A stretch of DNA of 64,000 bases from Bacillus swezeyi (GTDB taxonomy: Bacteria > Bacillota > Bacilli > Bacillales > Bacillaceae). Location: positions 310,001-374,000 of the forward strand of contig NZ_MRBK01000001.1 in NCBI RefSeq assembly GCF_001969815.1, read 5' to 3'. The notes beneath the pieces were generated by a model. The model was given only the letters and a program-made list of their open reading frames with translations, ran no database searches and had not been told where the DNA came from. Both the position numbers and the translations under genes were made by a program. Positions 27,601 through 35,088 of this stretch are shown here, piece by piece. Position 1 is the stretch's first letter. Each line of letters starts with the position of its first letter.

Positions 27601-29291
27601 ACTATGTAAAACAGCAAAAAGAACTATCATTACAAAATTATGCTTATACACTTCAAGTCGGACGCGAGGAGATGAGCGACCGGCTCGCATTGGTGATCCG
27701 CAGTAAAGACGAACTGGTGCTTGGATTGGAAGATTACTTAAAAGCAGAAGACAATAAGCTGAAACATACTGTACCATTCTTTATCGGGAATTCAGAAGAA
27801 GGCTTATCAGATATCGGCACCTTGCTTGAAGGCACATTGGGAGAGGTCGTCATGCAGACGCTGATGTCTGAAAACAATCTTGAAAAGATCGCTTTTTGCT
27901 GGACAAAAGGGGCCCGAATCCCGTGGGAGCGGCTCCATCAAGGAAAAGGTGCGCGCAGAATATCATTGCCTTCTTATCCGTTTGAAAAAAGAAAATGCTG
28001 GAATGGTTTTCAATCGCCGGAGATAGCCCCTTCTTTTTCAGATGATGGGCATATTCCTCAGAAAGACGGCGATATTCGGCTGATATCTGATGTATTAGGG
28101 ATGGCTCCGGAAGAACTAAGTCTTCATAAATCTTTGCAAGATTACGGATTTGATTCTATTCTTTGTATACAGTTACTGCAGCAATTGCAATCCAGTGTTG
28201 ATCCTTCGATCAGCCTGGCGGAGCTGAAAGCATGTCAAACCGTGCATGATATGATGGATTTGATATCAAAAAAAGAGGATAAATCATTATCAGACCAGCC
28301 GGTTCAGACTGTCTGCCGACAGTATCCTGAATTGATACCGTTAAATAACAGCAAGCAGGGACGCCCTGTGTTTTGGTTTCATGGAGGAGTAGGCGGAGTC
28401 GAAATCTATCAGCCATTTGCCCGTAAAAGCCAGCGTCCTTTTTACGGAATACAAGCAAAGGGATTTATGACTAACCATGCTCCTTTACAAGGGATTGAAC
28501 AAATGGCTTCCTATTATATAGAAATCATTCGAACCATACAGCCGGAGGGCCCTTATGATGTAGGCGGATATTCCTTGGGCGGAATCCTGGCGTATGAAGT
28601 CACACGCCAGCTGCAAAACCAAGGGGACGTTGTCAAAAGCATTGTCATGGTGGATTCTCCGTATAGTACTGAATATCAAGAGAATGAACCTTCCTTGAAA
28701 ACGTCAATGCTGCAAACAATAAATACGATGCTGGCAGCCGCTTCCCAGCCGGAAAAGCTTCATGACGTTCTCATCAGCCGTGAAGAGGCAAATATAAACG
28801 CAGAGGATGAAGTATTTTTAACAGAACTGATTGGTTTGGCCAGACAACGGGGGCTGAACAAAACGGAGAAGCAAATACGGACACAACTTAAACAAATGGT
28901 GAAAGCTCAGCACGCTTATGAATTTGAGGCGTACACTGTGCAGCCGCTTGCTGATCCTGAAGCAGTAAAATGTTATTACTTCCGCAATAAAAGCAGGTCA
29001 TTCCTTGGTGACTTGGACATTTACTTTACCATTTCAAATGAAAAAATACCGTTAGATCATACTGCCTACTGGGAGGAATGGGAACGGCAAATTTCTCAAT
29101 TCCATCTGATAGATGTGAATTCTACCAATCATTTAATGATGTTGACGGAGCCTAAAGCATCCAAAGCCATGTTAGAGTTTTGTGAAAAGCTATATTCAAA
29201 TAGAGGCGTAGTAAACGCGAATTTTCTTAAAGCTTTCCGAAAAAGACACGAAACAGGCGAAGAAAGAGCAGACGAATTGGTGAAGCGGTGA
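21603..29291 (+). CDS. pksR: Trans-AT polyketide synthase PksR-like with terminal thioesterase
   Basis: 2562 residues, close to B. subtilis PksR (about 2540). ATG follows AGGAGGGG, 14 bp after pksN. Domains: C-methyltransferase (SAM motif LEIGAGTGG about residue 165); ACP (YGIDS, Ser421); KS with Cys715 but Ala849 in place of the HGTGT His; a DH-like fold with His1164 kept but no Gly/Pro in HxxxGxxxxP and Asn1329 instead of the catalytic Asp, the signature of enoyl isomerases; ACP (GIDS, Ser1461); KS (Cys1696) with HGIAS in place of HGTGT; ACP (GFDS, Ser2185); thioesterase (GYSLGG, Ser2324; His in NSTNHLMML). The MT-ACP completes the module left open at the end of PksN. The isomerase would move the last double bond from alpha,beta to beta,gamma; the thioesterase releases the acid. 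These roles are known for bacillaene and inferred here. Confidence 0.95.
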   Translation: MRNTEDILCKMLLAQLQSIGFFKENKPQPVLQNFYGRWFDESLSILERHGFLQQTENGYVLTRSTDDINELWNEWDEKKADLLQDSNMKAMVVLVETALKALPDILTGKASATDILFPNSSMELVEGIYKNNQVADYFNDVLADTLAAYMQERLKQEPEARVRILEIGAGTGGTSAAVFQKMKAYQSHIKEYCYTDLSKAFLLHAEKAYGPDNPYLTYQVFNVEEPAAEQHIEAGGYDVVVAANVLHATKNIRQTLRNAKAVLKKNGLLLLNEINDHNVYSHLTFGLLEGWWLYEDPDLRIPGCPGLYPDTWKMVLESEGFRYVSFMAEQSHQLGQQIIAAESDGIVRQKMRTAHLTEEIKDHRQETHHSQIKAEKDSDEESDSLLEQTTQFVKNTLAKSIKLSPERIHAETTFEKYGIDSILQVNFIRELEKLTGELPKTILFEHSNTQELVDYLIKEHEGKLRTSLLKEKSHPAKKEAPVQTKPESPAQPFTYETRRFAGEQQTIKTQQAKVNPKEKTGTVKKEKAINSQATTPNHHGTEDIAIIGISGRYPMSDHLEEFWEHLIAGDNCIAEAPQSRWRTSLLNTLSKEPLQSSDKKRYGGFLEDIDAFDHHLFEVDQNQVMEMTPELRLFLETVWETFEDGGYSQIRLNELQDSEAGVGVFVGNMYNQYFWNIPSLEQAVLSSNGGDWHIANRVSHFFNLTGPSLAVSSACSSSLNAIHLACESLKLKSCSMAIAGGVNLTLDLSKYDALERANLLENGNQSKSFGTGSGLIPGEGVGAVLLKPLSKAIEDQDHIYAVIKSSFANHSGGRQMYTAPDPKQQAALIAKSIQHSGIDPETIGYIESAANGSALGDPIEVIALTNAFQQYTNKKQFCAIGSVKSNLGHLEAASGISQLTKVLLQMKKGTLVPTINAAPVNPNINLENTAFFLQKRTEPWHQLKDPETGKYLPRRSMINSFGAGGAYANLIIEEFIGAAPEKQTVSHQQECLAVFSAKTKWSLLSYLEKMRVFLEKNPSSAIEAVVHSLHRINHDLEHRAAFTVTSTQELIEKLKIFQISKESSLQQGIYTSFDLQSGAISPNAGLAHETAQQWAAGASIHFDHIHQGKGSGWINLPHYAFDHNTAFHFDALPDENGKRHDEQTAHHPLIQDSFDYDEPYVQGHVFNNERVLVGATYASLAIDAFFDMFPEENGGRISKLSYLNPVVIKQGQTIELKTEPLQKDHELDLQIMYREQASETWKPAAIGQCQKGHFETKKVNIERLKHSLIELDHIEQMYQTGDGGAEWGDLYKTITHLYRGNDSILAKVRLSQNGMANAHHYTVNPLITNSAYLAILSFIEQFDIAGRFLPFGINDIQFTKNKIKEDCWLLITFVKNTGEMLLFDVDVINESSETVLRYSGYSLKQFRLTDQGEKEGNQEVQMYDIRDRIRSYITDKLADKMADPSKLSLTKVHIMDLGIDSSQLIALTRELESETKIELNPTLFFEYPTVQELTDFFAEKHERSFVQLLGGANQQQAFPDIKENKIKPIQTDERKADETKEYPADGIAIIGMSGQFPKANNVTEYWDNLIHGKNCISEVPEERWDWREYAEKAEGEQSSLQWGGFIEGIGEFDPLFFGISPKEAAAMDPQEFLLLTHAWKAMEDAGITGQALSSRPTGVFVAAGNTDAAVIPSLIPNRISYALNVKGPSEYYEAACSSALVALHRAIQSIRNDECEQAIVGAVNLLLSPKGFISFDSMGYLSAEGKAKPFQAEANGFVRSEGAGVLIIKPLQKAMEDSDHIYSVIKGTGVSHGGKGMSLHAPNPVGMKDAMLKAYHGSQVDPKTVTYVEAHGIASPLADAIEIDALKSGYSQLEMEHSQQLQEETPCYISSLKPTMGHGELVSGMAALIKVSMAMRHKTIPGIPGFVSLNDQVSLQGSRFRMTDKNRQWEEVNDDAGRRTPHRAGINSYGFGGVNAHVILEEYIPSQPEALCENVNEPQIVVLSAKNQDRLRAAVQQMLDYVKQQKELSLQNYAYTLQVGREEMSDRLALVIRSKDELVLGLEDYLKAEDNKLKHTVPFFIGNSEEGLSDIGTLLEGTLGEVVMQTLMSENNLEKIAFCWTKGARIPWERLHQGKGARRISLPSYPFEKRKCWNGFQSPEIAPSFSDDGHIPQKDGDIRLISDVLGMAPEELSLHKSLQDYGFDSILCIQLLQQLQSSVDPSISLAELKACQTVHDMMDLISKKEDKSLSDQPVQTVCRQYPELIPLNNSKQGRPVFWFHGGVGGVEIYQPFARKSQRPFYGIQAKGFMTNHAPLQGIEQMASYYIEIIRTIQPEGPYDVGGYSLGGILAYEVTRQLQNQGDVVKSIVMVDSPYSTEYQENEPSLKTSMLQTINTMLAAASQPEKLHDVLISREEANINAEDEVFLTELIGLARQRGLNKTEKQIRTQLKQMVKAQHAYEFEAYTVQPLADPEAVKCYYFRNKSRSFLGDLDIYFTISNEKIPLDHTAYWEEWERQISQFHLIDVNSTNHLMMLTEPKASKAMLEFCEKLYSNRGVVNANFLKAFRKRHETGEERADELVKR

Positions 29292-29300
29292 AGAAACACA

Positions 29301-29328
29301 AAAGCCCCCTGTGCTGGCAGGGGGCTTT
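29301..29328 (+). terminator. Hairpin terminator after pksR
   Basis: Perfect 11-bp stem AAAGCCCCCTG / CAGGGGGCTTT with a 6-nt loop, starting 10 nt after the pksR stop. The plus-strand U run is short; reading the minus strand it is followed by TTTTGTG, so it may also stop transcription coming from the pksS side. Confidence 0.75.
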
Positions 29329-29508
29329 CAGCGTGTCGACAAACCCTCGCATTCGTTGTCAGGCCTGCTGAGTCGGTGGTCACGTCCAAGGAAGGAACGG
29401 CGGCTAATCGCTCAGGCGTCCTGCCTGAACGCCGCCGTCATCACTTTCTGTGAAAGCCCTATGCTCGTCCTTCCTAGACTGCAAAGGTTTCGGATCACGC
29501 TGAAAGGA

Positions 29509-29550
29509 TGACAAAATCCTAAAACTTTAAACCGTTTTAGGATTTTGTCA
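29509..29550. repeat. Perfect 17-bp inverted repeat
   Basis: TGACAAAATCCTAAAAC (29509-29525) and its exact reverse complement (29534-29550) are separated by an 8-nt AT-rich spacer. Stem and loop are AT-rich, unlike the GC-rich terminators on either side; it may be an operator, a recombination site or part of the larger palindromic element. Confidence 0.7.
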
Positions 29551-29559
29551 ACGATCTGA

Positions 29560-29587
29560 AGCCCCCCTGTGCTGGCAGGGGGCTTTT
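29560..29587 (+). terminator. Second GC-rich hairpin, beside the pksS stop
   Basis: AGCCCCCCTG / CAGGGGGCT stem with the same TGCTGG loop as the hairpin at 29301, followed by TTTT. It lies 12 bp beyond the pksS stop codon (minus strand) and probably serves as its 3' end as well as a back-up for pksR. Confidence 0.65.
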
Positions 29588-29598
29588 ATCTCTTATGA

Positions 29599-30846
29599 TC
29601 AGCTGAGGTGTGAAAGCGAGTTGTTCTTTGCAAGTGAGACAGGAAGGCTTTCTAATCCTCTTAAAAAGGCATTTTTTCTCCATTTCATCTCTTCAGACGC
29701 TATGGCAAGTTCGATATTCGGAAATCGTTTCAGAAGTGCGTTAAACGCAATTTGCCCTTCCAGTCTGGCCAGCGGCGCCCCTAAACAGAAGTGGATGCCA
29801 AAGCCAAATGAGATATGCCGGTTAGGTGTTCTGGTAATATCGAATGTTTCTGGATTTTCAAAACGTTCAGGGTCACGGTTGGCAGAACCGATGCCTATAA
29901 AAATCATATCTCCTTTTTTGATAGAATGGCCTTGGTATGTGAAGTCCTCGATGGCCCATCGATTCGCCATCATGACGACAGGGGAGGTGTATCGCAGCAG
30001 CTCTTCAACAGCTGTGTCTATCATTTCGGGATGCTGCTGAAGTTTTTCTAATTCTTCCCTGTGCTGAAGCAAAGCGAGGGTGCCTGATCCGAGTAAGTTA
30101 ACCGTCGTTTCAAGACCCGCCACAACCAACAAGAACAGCATTGAATAAAGCTCTTTTTCGTTTAACTTCTGGCCATCCTCTTCAGCGTGCACAAGTTTAC
30201 TAATCAAGTCGTCTTTTGGGTATATCCTTCTTTCATCTATCAGCTTCCCGATATAGCTTTTAAACTCTCTGAGGGATTGATTGGTCAGCTCTCTGTTACT
30301 CTCTGAAGTATCAACCATGGCATTGGTCCATACTTGAAACTGTGAACGATCTTCTTTAGGTATTCCCATCATTTCTGAGATCACAATGAACGGCAGCGGG
30401 GACGCAAATGATTTCATGATATCCGTTTCATTCTCTTTTTCCATTTCATCTAAAAGCCGTTCAGTAATTTGTTCGATGCTGCTGCGCAGATTTTCAATCG
30501 TGCGGGGGGTAAACGCTTGATGAACCAATGATCTTAGGCGGGTGTGATCAGGTGTGTCTTTCGCCAGCATATGATCAGATACGAAATCGACATCCTCGCT
30601 GACATTTAACATTTTAATTTGTTCTTTACTCATCACGTTTTTTACGTCTCTGGTAATTCGATTATCTTTTAGGAACGCCATACAATCATCGTAACGGGTG
30701 ATTAACCATGCCGGATATGTACTTCCAAACCGATTTAATTCAAATCGATGAATGGGGGCGTGCTCTCTAAAACGTCCCAAAACTGAAAAGGGATTTTCAT
30801 TAAATTCTTTAGCATGCGGATGAAACATCAATTTTTCCATTTGCAT
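29599..30846 (-). CDS. pksS: Cytochrome P450 PksS-like (bacillaene tailoring oxidase)
   Basis: 415 residues, nearly colinear with B. subtilis PksS (about 405). P450 hallmarks: I-helix oxygen-activation motif AGLETT, the ExxR pair in EELLR, and the haem-binding loop FGFGIHFCLG with Cys354 as axial ligand. No signal or membrane anchor, so a soluble class using separate redox partners. In B. subtilis PksS oxidises dihydrobacillaene to bacillaene; the same role is inferred here from position and similarity. It is transcribed toward pksR from its own promoter. Start choice: the start at 30846 (MQMEK) matches the homologue as I remember it, but GAGGCGAGGAG lies only 1 nt before it; the ATG at 30840 has better (7-nt) spacing and may be the true start. 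Confidence 0.93.
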   Translation of the reverse strand: MQMEKLMFHPHAKEFNENPFSVLGRFREHAPIHRFELNRFGSTYPAWLITRYDDCMAFLKDNRITRDVKNVMSKEQIKMLNVSEDVDFVSDHMLAKDTPDHTRLRSLVHQAFTPRTIENLRSSIEQITERLLDEMEKENETDIMKSFASPLPFIVISEMMGIPKEDRSQFQVWTNAMVDTSESNRELTNQSLREFKSYIGKLIDERRIYPKDDLISKLVHAEEDGQKLNEKELYSMLFLLVVAGLETTVNLLGSGTLALLQHREELEKLQQHPEMIDTAVEELLRYTSPVVMMANRWAIEDFTYQGHSIKKGDMIFIGIGSANRDPERFENPETFDITRTPNRHISFGFGIHFCLGAPLARLEGQIAFNALLKRFPNIELAIASEEMKWRKNAFLRGLESLPVSLAKNNSLSHLS

Positions 30847-30967
30847 TCTCCTCGCCTCATAATTAAAACTCAGATAGATCAGAAGTTAGAATCGAGCTTT
30901 GCGATGTCTGTACGCCCTCTTAAAAACAGATATCGTTTGAGATCAGCGACAGTCTGTTATGTCTAAA

Positions 30968-30996
30968 ACTATATATCTATTTCAGACATGATTCAA
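30968..30996 (-). promoter_or_regulatory. Predicted sigma-A promoter of pksS
   Basis: On the minus strand TTGAAT (30991-30996), 17-bp spacer, TATAGT (30968-30973). It lies about 120 nt upstream of the pksS start. An imperfect inverted repeat, ATGTCT (30959-30964) / AGACAT (30984-30989), brackets the -10 box and could be an operator. Confidence 0.45.
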
Positions 30997-31231
30997 TAGT
31001 TTCCAGATGAAAAAATTGGATTGTCTGGTGTATAAATGGTCAATTAAATAAGCGCCTTTGAATGAACTCAAAAGACGCTAACAAGACTGTATGTTTTCAT
31101 AGGATTACAATTTTTGTTAGTTGTTTTGAAACATCGATTGTATATACCGCACGATCTGTCAGAACCTTAAGTCCTCTGGTTTCTTAATGAATGTGTATGA
31201 CACCGAGTAAAGGGATCTCATAAGCACAAAG

Positions 31232-31264
31232 GGCTCCCAGAAGAGGGAGCCTTGTCTTTTTCTT
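31232..31264 (+). terminator. Orphan intrinsic terminator
   Basis: Perfect 7-bp stem GGCTCCC / GGGAGCC, 6-nt loop, then TTGTCTTTTTCTT. No gene upstream on the plus strand ends here, so it may be left from a deleted gene or end an unannotated small RNA. Confidence 0.65.
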
Positions 31265-31646
31265 GTTCTTTGAATCTATGATATTCTTTTAGACCTTTTT
31301 TTATTAATAAAGGCAGTTTTAAAACCTCTTGGCTCTTTCTTTAATCCCTAAATAATTTTGAAGGAGATCTTTTCTTATATTAAACGAGTGTGTTGTACAA
31401 GTAAGCAGATGGAGCTTTAGTCGGTCTGTTTTTAAGTTTGATTGAGAAGTTTCTTTACGCATTATTGATCACTTCCAAATCAGAACCATTATAGAGTTCT
31501 AATGCTGAAGCAAGCTCAATCCAAAGTAAAAGATCAACAATTTCATGAACTTTTTATCGGAAGGTCTAAAAATATAGGAATAAATACCGATATGGCAAAT
31601 GAAATGTTTTTCTGAAATATAAACAGACGAGGCAGGAGAGAGACAC

Positions 31647-33308
31647 ATGCAGCAAAGCAATATATCAGATGTACAGAAATGGTTTCCGAGCGAGGACGGA
31701 AATGAAGCGAAAAGAAATGAATTTATGGATCTGATCGGGCAGCTGATTCAAGGAGTGGATGATCTGAAAAACCCCGATCAAGTCAATCTTGGCGGTGAAA
31801 AGAACAGGGAAGGCTTGTTTTATGAAAAATTGGTTTCCGAAAGCCGGATTCCCAATTCAGGTAAGCCGATGAAAGATGTCAATGAAGAGCTGTTGAAACT
31901 TTTGCATGGACATCCATACCACTCAAAATACTTTTTCACAAATATTCTCCCTATGGCCAGCATACCTGGCATCCTAGGAATGCTTACGGCCTTTATGGTC
32001 AATGGCAACAACCTGTGGGATGTGTACGGTCCTGCCGGAGCAGAGGCGGAAGTGAAGGTCACTGCAATGATGTCAAAGCTTGCGGGTTATGATGCCGAAA
32101 AAAGCGGGGGCTACACGACTTGGGGAGGACAGGGCGCAGTCTACAGCGGTCTGCGGATCGCGATTGCCAAAATGGCGCCTTCGTCCCTTCAACAAGGGGT
32201 GCCCGGAAACTTCTATGCATTCTGTTCTGAAGCGGCTCATTACAGCTTGTATAAGTCAATGGAAGCCGTTGGGCTCGGGAGTGACCGCCTGATCAAGGTC
32301 AAAACTCATTCCGATCATTCCATGGACACGGAGGATTTGCGAAGAAAGCTGAGACAGGTGTGTGAAAGCGGAGGCATTCCTGTTTATATCGTTGCCACGA
32401 CAGGGACGACAGATGCGATCGGAATCGATGATGTCAGTGCTGTCCGGTCCGCCGCCGAGGAAACGGCTCATGATTTTGGATTGCAGGCTCCCCATATTCA
32501 CGCAGATTCTGCGCTCGGCGGATTTTTTGCGTTTTTTAATGAGTATGATCTTCATGAGAACGCTTTATCTTTCAGCCCTGCCGTCATCAGCATGATCAAG
32601 CCGATTCAAGAGAAGATGAAGCACCTGCATTTAGCCGATTCACTTTGTTTTGATTTTCAGAAGCTCGGTCAGACGCCGTATGTAACAAGCCTGTTTCTCG
32701 TTCAGGATGCCCATGATCTGAAACGGATTGACCTGGATCCTGATGAAACGCCTTATGTCGGCCACCGCGGTTATGGCGACTATCATACGGGCTACACGCT
32801 GGAATGTTCCCGGATGGCCAGCTCGATCAGTATGTACAGCGCGCTCATGGCATTTGGACGTGAAGGCTACCAAAAACTGCTCGGCCAGTTTCTTGAAGTG
32901 AATCTGCATTTTCGTGAACAGCTCGCACGTCGCATTCCACAGGCGGATATTATGAATCCGGACAACACCGGCATGTCGACGCTGTTTCGGATTTATCCTG
33001 AAGGGGCGCCGAGGTTTTCAGATGAAATCTCGGGAGCGTGCACGGTTCAAGAGCTGGAAAGAAACAATGCACTGAATGAAAAATTATTTGAAAAGCTCGG
33101 AGCGAAGAGGGATCAAATGTTTTTTGGCGATACGAAAAAGCATTTGCTTGCGGGAACACGTGAAGGGATTGAGGTTCCGCTCTGCGTCAGCAAATTTTTC
33201 GTCATTTCTCCTTATACAATGCCTGAGCATATTCCGGGAATTATTGATTATTTAAAAGAGAATATTGAGGAAGTCTGCCGGGCGCACGGTTCTCTCATGA
33301 CAAATTAA
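31647..33308 (+). CDS. PLP-dependent group II amino acid decarboxylase, substrate unknown
   Basis: 553 residues. Family features: the cofactor aspartate region HIHADSALGG (Asp287) and the Schiff-base lysine in DFQKLGQTPY (Lys339), in place of the more usual D-x-H-K. The fold and length suit the glutamate/tyrosine/aromatic amino acid decarboxylase superfamily, but the active-site text differs enough that I cannot name the substrate. ATG follows GGCAGGAGAGAG. A chemoreceptor gene begins 15 bp after the stop with its own ribosome binding site, and there is no terminator between them, so the two are probably one operon. A soluble cytosolic enzyme is expected: no signal peptide or membrane segment. 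Alternatives are a broad aromatic or aspartate-type decarboxylase. Confidence 0.82.
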   Translation: MQQSNISDVQKWFPSEDGNEAKRNEFMDLIGQLIQGVDDLKNPDQVNLGGEKNREGLFYEKLVSESRIPNSGKPMKDVNEELLKLLHGHPYHSKYFFTNILPMASIPGILGMLTAFMVNGNNLWDVYGPAGAEAEVKVTAMMSKLAGYDAEKSGGYTTWGGQGAVYSGLRIAIAKMAPSSLQQGVPGNFYAFCSEAAHYSLYKSMEAVGLGSDRLIKVKTHSDHSMDTEDLRRKLRQVCESGGIPVYIVATTGTTDAIGIDDVSAVRSAAEETAHDFGLQAPHIHADSALGGFFAFFNEYDLHENALSFSPAVISMIKPIQEKMKHLHLADSLCFDFQKLGQTPYVTSLFLVQDAHDLKRIDLDPDETPYVGHRGYGDYHTGYTLECSRMASSISMYSALMAFGREGYQKLLGQFLEVNLHFREQLARRIPQADIMNPDNTGMSTLFRIYPEGAPRFSDEISGACTVQELERNNALNEKLFEKLGAKRDQMFFGDTKKHLLAGTREGIEVPLCVSKFFVISPYTMPEHIPGIIDYLKENIEEVCRAHGSLMTN

Positions 33309-33323
33309 AAGGGGATATAGACG

Positions 33324-35045
33324 ATGAAAACATTGAAGAAAAAGCTAACGGAACACATATCAGCCAAAATCATGATCGGTGTCGCTTTGGTTCTCCTTAT
33401 TACGATTGCAAGCTTTTCGATCGTTTTTAATATCATAAGCAAAGACTTGTCAGAACAGCTGAAACAGCAGTTTCAAAACCGGCTTTATACCGATATTCAT
33501 CTCGCGGAAAATCAAATCAGCCGAATTGACGGGAACACGCTTGATATGGACTCAGCTGACAGCCCGCTTTATCAGGAAACGAAAAAAACCGTTAATGAAT
33601 TAAAAAAGAAAAACAACCTTGAAAATATTTATGTTCTCTCCAATCAGGGAGGCAAGGAACGAATACTCGTTTTATCCGATACAGAGGATGATTTCGGCAC
33701 CGCATATGGCTTTTCACCCGAAATGAAAGAAGCTTTAACTGCAAATAAAGTGATGTTAAGCGATGTGTACGAGGATAAATACGGGATTCATCAGTCGATT
33801 TTTCTGCCGCTGACAGACAGTTCCGGTGAACAGACGGGGATTTTGGGCATCGATTTGGATGCTTCTGTCATTCCGGCCACAGCCGATAAAGCAAAATGGT
33901 ACACGCTCGGAATCGCGGTATTTGTCATACTGATTGGATTGATCATGGCCTATTTCCTCGGCACTTACATTGCAAAGCCGATCCGGCAGTTGATGAAGGC
34001 CTCGGAAAAAATTGCGGACGGTGATCTATCAGCCGAAATCTCTGTCAAAAGCCGTGATGAGGCCGGCAAATTAGCCGAATCCTTTAAGCGGATGAGTGAA
34101 AATTTAAAACAGCTGATCGGACAAATTTCGGATTCATCCCAAGAGGTGTCTAAAACGAGTCTCCAGCTCAAAAATGTCTCGGCTGAATCTAGTGAGAGTG
34201 CGGTTCAAGTAGCTGAATCCATGAACAGCATGAGCGAGGGGATCAATGAGGTCGTCTCATCTGTTACAGATTGTCATACATCGGCCGCTGAAATTGATCA
34301 GCAGATTTCCAACGTGACAGACAAAGTGAACGAGATGAAGGATGTCGCCGAAGGCGTCAGCAAAGATTCCAAGACCGGGCAGGAGCTTGTCGAAGAAACA
34401 TTGCGTCAGACCCATATGATCAAGAACGTGATGGAAGAATCAAAACAAGCGGCAGCAGACATGCAGAATCACACAGAAGAAATCGAAAAAGTGATCGGAA
34501 TGATTTCTTCAATAGCCGAACAGACGAATTTACTGGCGCTGAACGCTTCGATTGAAGCTGCAAGGGTCGGTGAAGAAGGACAAGGCTTTGCAGTTGTGGC
34601 GGGAGAAGTCAGAAAGCTGTCCGAACGCTCGGCAGACGCCGCTTTATCCGTCTCCCAGCTTGTAACAGGGACACAGGAAAGCAGCCGTCTAGTGATGGAA
34701 CGGATTCAGGAGGGCAATGATGCGGTTGACAAAGGGCAGGTTTTAATCAACGGCACATATGAGAATTTTTCAGGCATTTTTAAAGGGATTTCTCAATTTG
34801 CCGAAAGAACAGATCAATTGCTGCAATCCTTATTAAAAGTTGAAAAATCTTATCAAAGCATTTCTTCTGCTATGGAGCAGATTTCCGCCGTAACCGAGGA
34901 GCAGGCGGCAGGCTCAGAAGAAGTGGCGGCCGCGGCCGAACAGCAAAGCGCCGGCATGCAGGAAATCGCGTCGGCGATTGAGCAGCTGTCCTCTCTGTCC
35001 GAAGATTTAAATCAAGCGGCATCCAAGTTTAAATTGGCCGAATAA
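33324..35045 (+). CDS. Methyl-accepting chemotaxis protein (Cache-HAMP-MA)
   Basis: 573 residues with the standard receptor layout: TM1 about 14-37, an extracellular sensor of about 150 residues (single-Cache/PAS-like size), TM2 about 193-215, HAMP about 216-268, then a long coiled-coil signalling domain. The hairpin tip [19 protein letters not shown] (about 396-414) is the conserved CheA/CheW contact. C-terminal residues [17 protein letters not shown] resemble methylation-helix sequence. Similar in layout to YoaH/YvaQ-type receptors of B. subtilis; ligand unknown. AAAGGGGAT precedes the ATG. Being 15 bp behind an amino acid decarboxylase is unusual and hints that the ligand is an amino acid or amine related to that enzyme. 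The gene ends at a strong hairpin shared with tcyC. Confidence 0.9.
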   Translation: MKTLKKKLTEHISAKIMIGVALVLLITIASFSIVFNIISKDLSEQLKQQFQNRLYTDIHLAENQISRIDGNTLDMDSADSPLYQETKKTVNELKKKNNLENIYVLSNQGGKERILVLSDTEDDFGTAYGFSPEMKEALTANKVMLSDVYEDKYGIHQSIFLPLTDSSGEQTGILGIDLDASVIPATADKAKWYTLGIAVFVILIGLIMAYFLGTYIAKPIRQLMKASEKIADGDLSAEISVKSRDEAGKLAESFKRMSENLKQLIGQISDSSQEVSKTSLQLKNVSAESSESAVQVAESMNSMSEGINEVVSSVTDCHTSAAEIDQQISNVTDKVNEMKDVAEGVSKDSKTGQELVEETLRQTHMIKNVMEESKQAAADMQNHTEEIEKVIGMISSIAEQTNLLALNASIEAARVGEEGQGFAVVAGEVRKLSERSADAALSVSQLVTGTQESSRLVMERIQEGNDAVDKGQVLINGTYENFSGIFKGISQFAERTDQLLQSLLKVEKSYQSISSAMEQISAVTEEQAAGSEEVAAAAEQQSAGMQEIASAIEQLSSLSEDLNQAASKFKLAE

Positions 35046-35052
35046 AAAGCAA

Positions 35053-35088
35053 GCAGCCTGATCAGAAATGATCAGGCTGCCTTGTTTT
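35053..35088. terminator. Bidirectional terminator between the chemoreceptor gene and tcyC
   Basis: Perfect 12-bp stem GCAGCCTGATCA / TGATCAGGCTGC (35053-35064, 35069-35080) with a GAAA loop. It is followed by CTTGTTTT on the plus strand and by GCTTGCTTTTTATT on the minus strand, so it serves both convergent operons. Confidence 0.85.

Larger units (their letters stand above)
29297..29590. repeat. Large palindromic intergenic element bounded by inverted terminator arms
   Basis: This ~290-bp gap between convergent pksR and pksS has no credible gene. The two ends are inverted copies of a ~44-nt arm (29297-29340 read on the minus strand; 29547-29590 on the plus strand), each made of GTC.AC..... 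CTGAA followed by a GC-rich hairpin and CTTTT. Inside lie a nested hairpin (CGGCGG 29398-29403 with CCGCCG 29432-29437, and TCAGGC 29412-29417 with GCCTGA 29423-29428), a match between GTCC.AGGAAGGA and TCCTTCCTAGAC, and a perfect 17-bp inverted repeat (29509-29525 with 29534-29550). It could be a mobile-element-like (MITE-type) repeat or an elaborate bidirectional terminator. Confidence 0.6.
30847..31646. other. 800-bp AT-rich intergenic region between pksS and the decarboxylase
   Basis: No convincing gene is seen. Contents: the pksS promoter and inverted repeat near 30960-30996; an intrinsic terminator at 31232-31264 with no recognisable gene before it; and, on the minus strand about 31461-31556, a 30-odd codon open stretch ending in the residues NGSDLEVINNA that lacks a start and looks like a decayed gene. 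Composition is clearly more AT-rich than the flanking genes. This is the boundary between the pks cluster and core-genome genes. Confidence 0.55.

Noticed and set aside
29129-29389. 86-codon minus-strand open frame across the pksR end
   Set aside because: Antisense to the thioesterase coding end and the terminator; no start signal.
29311-29511. 66-codon plus-strand open frame in the pksR-pksS gap
   Set aside because: It runs through the palindromic element and its hairpins, has no ribosome binding site, and its composition reflects the repeats.
31063-31186. 41-codon plus-strand frame upstream of the orphan terminator
   Set aside because: Poor ribosome binding site, no recognisable features, and it ends 45 bp before the hairpin; not enough to call a gene.
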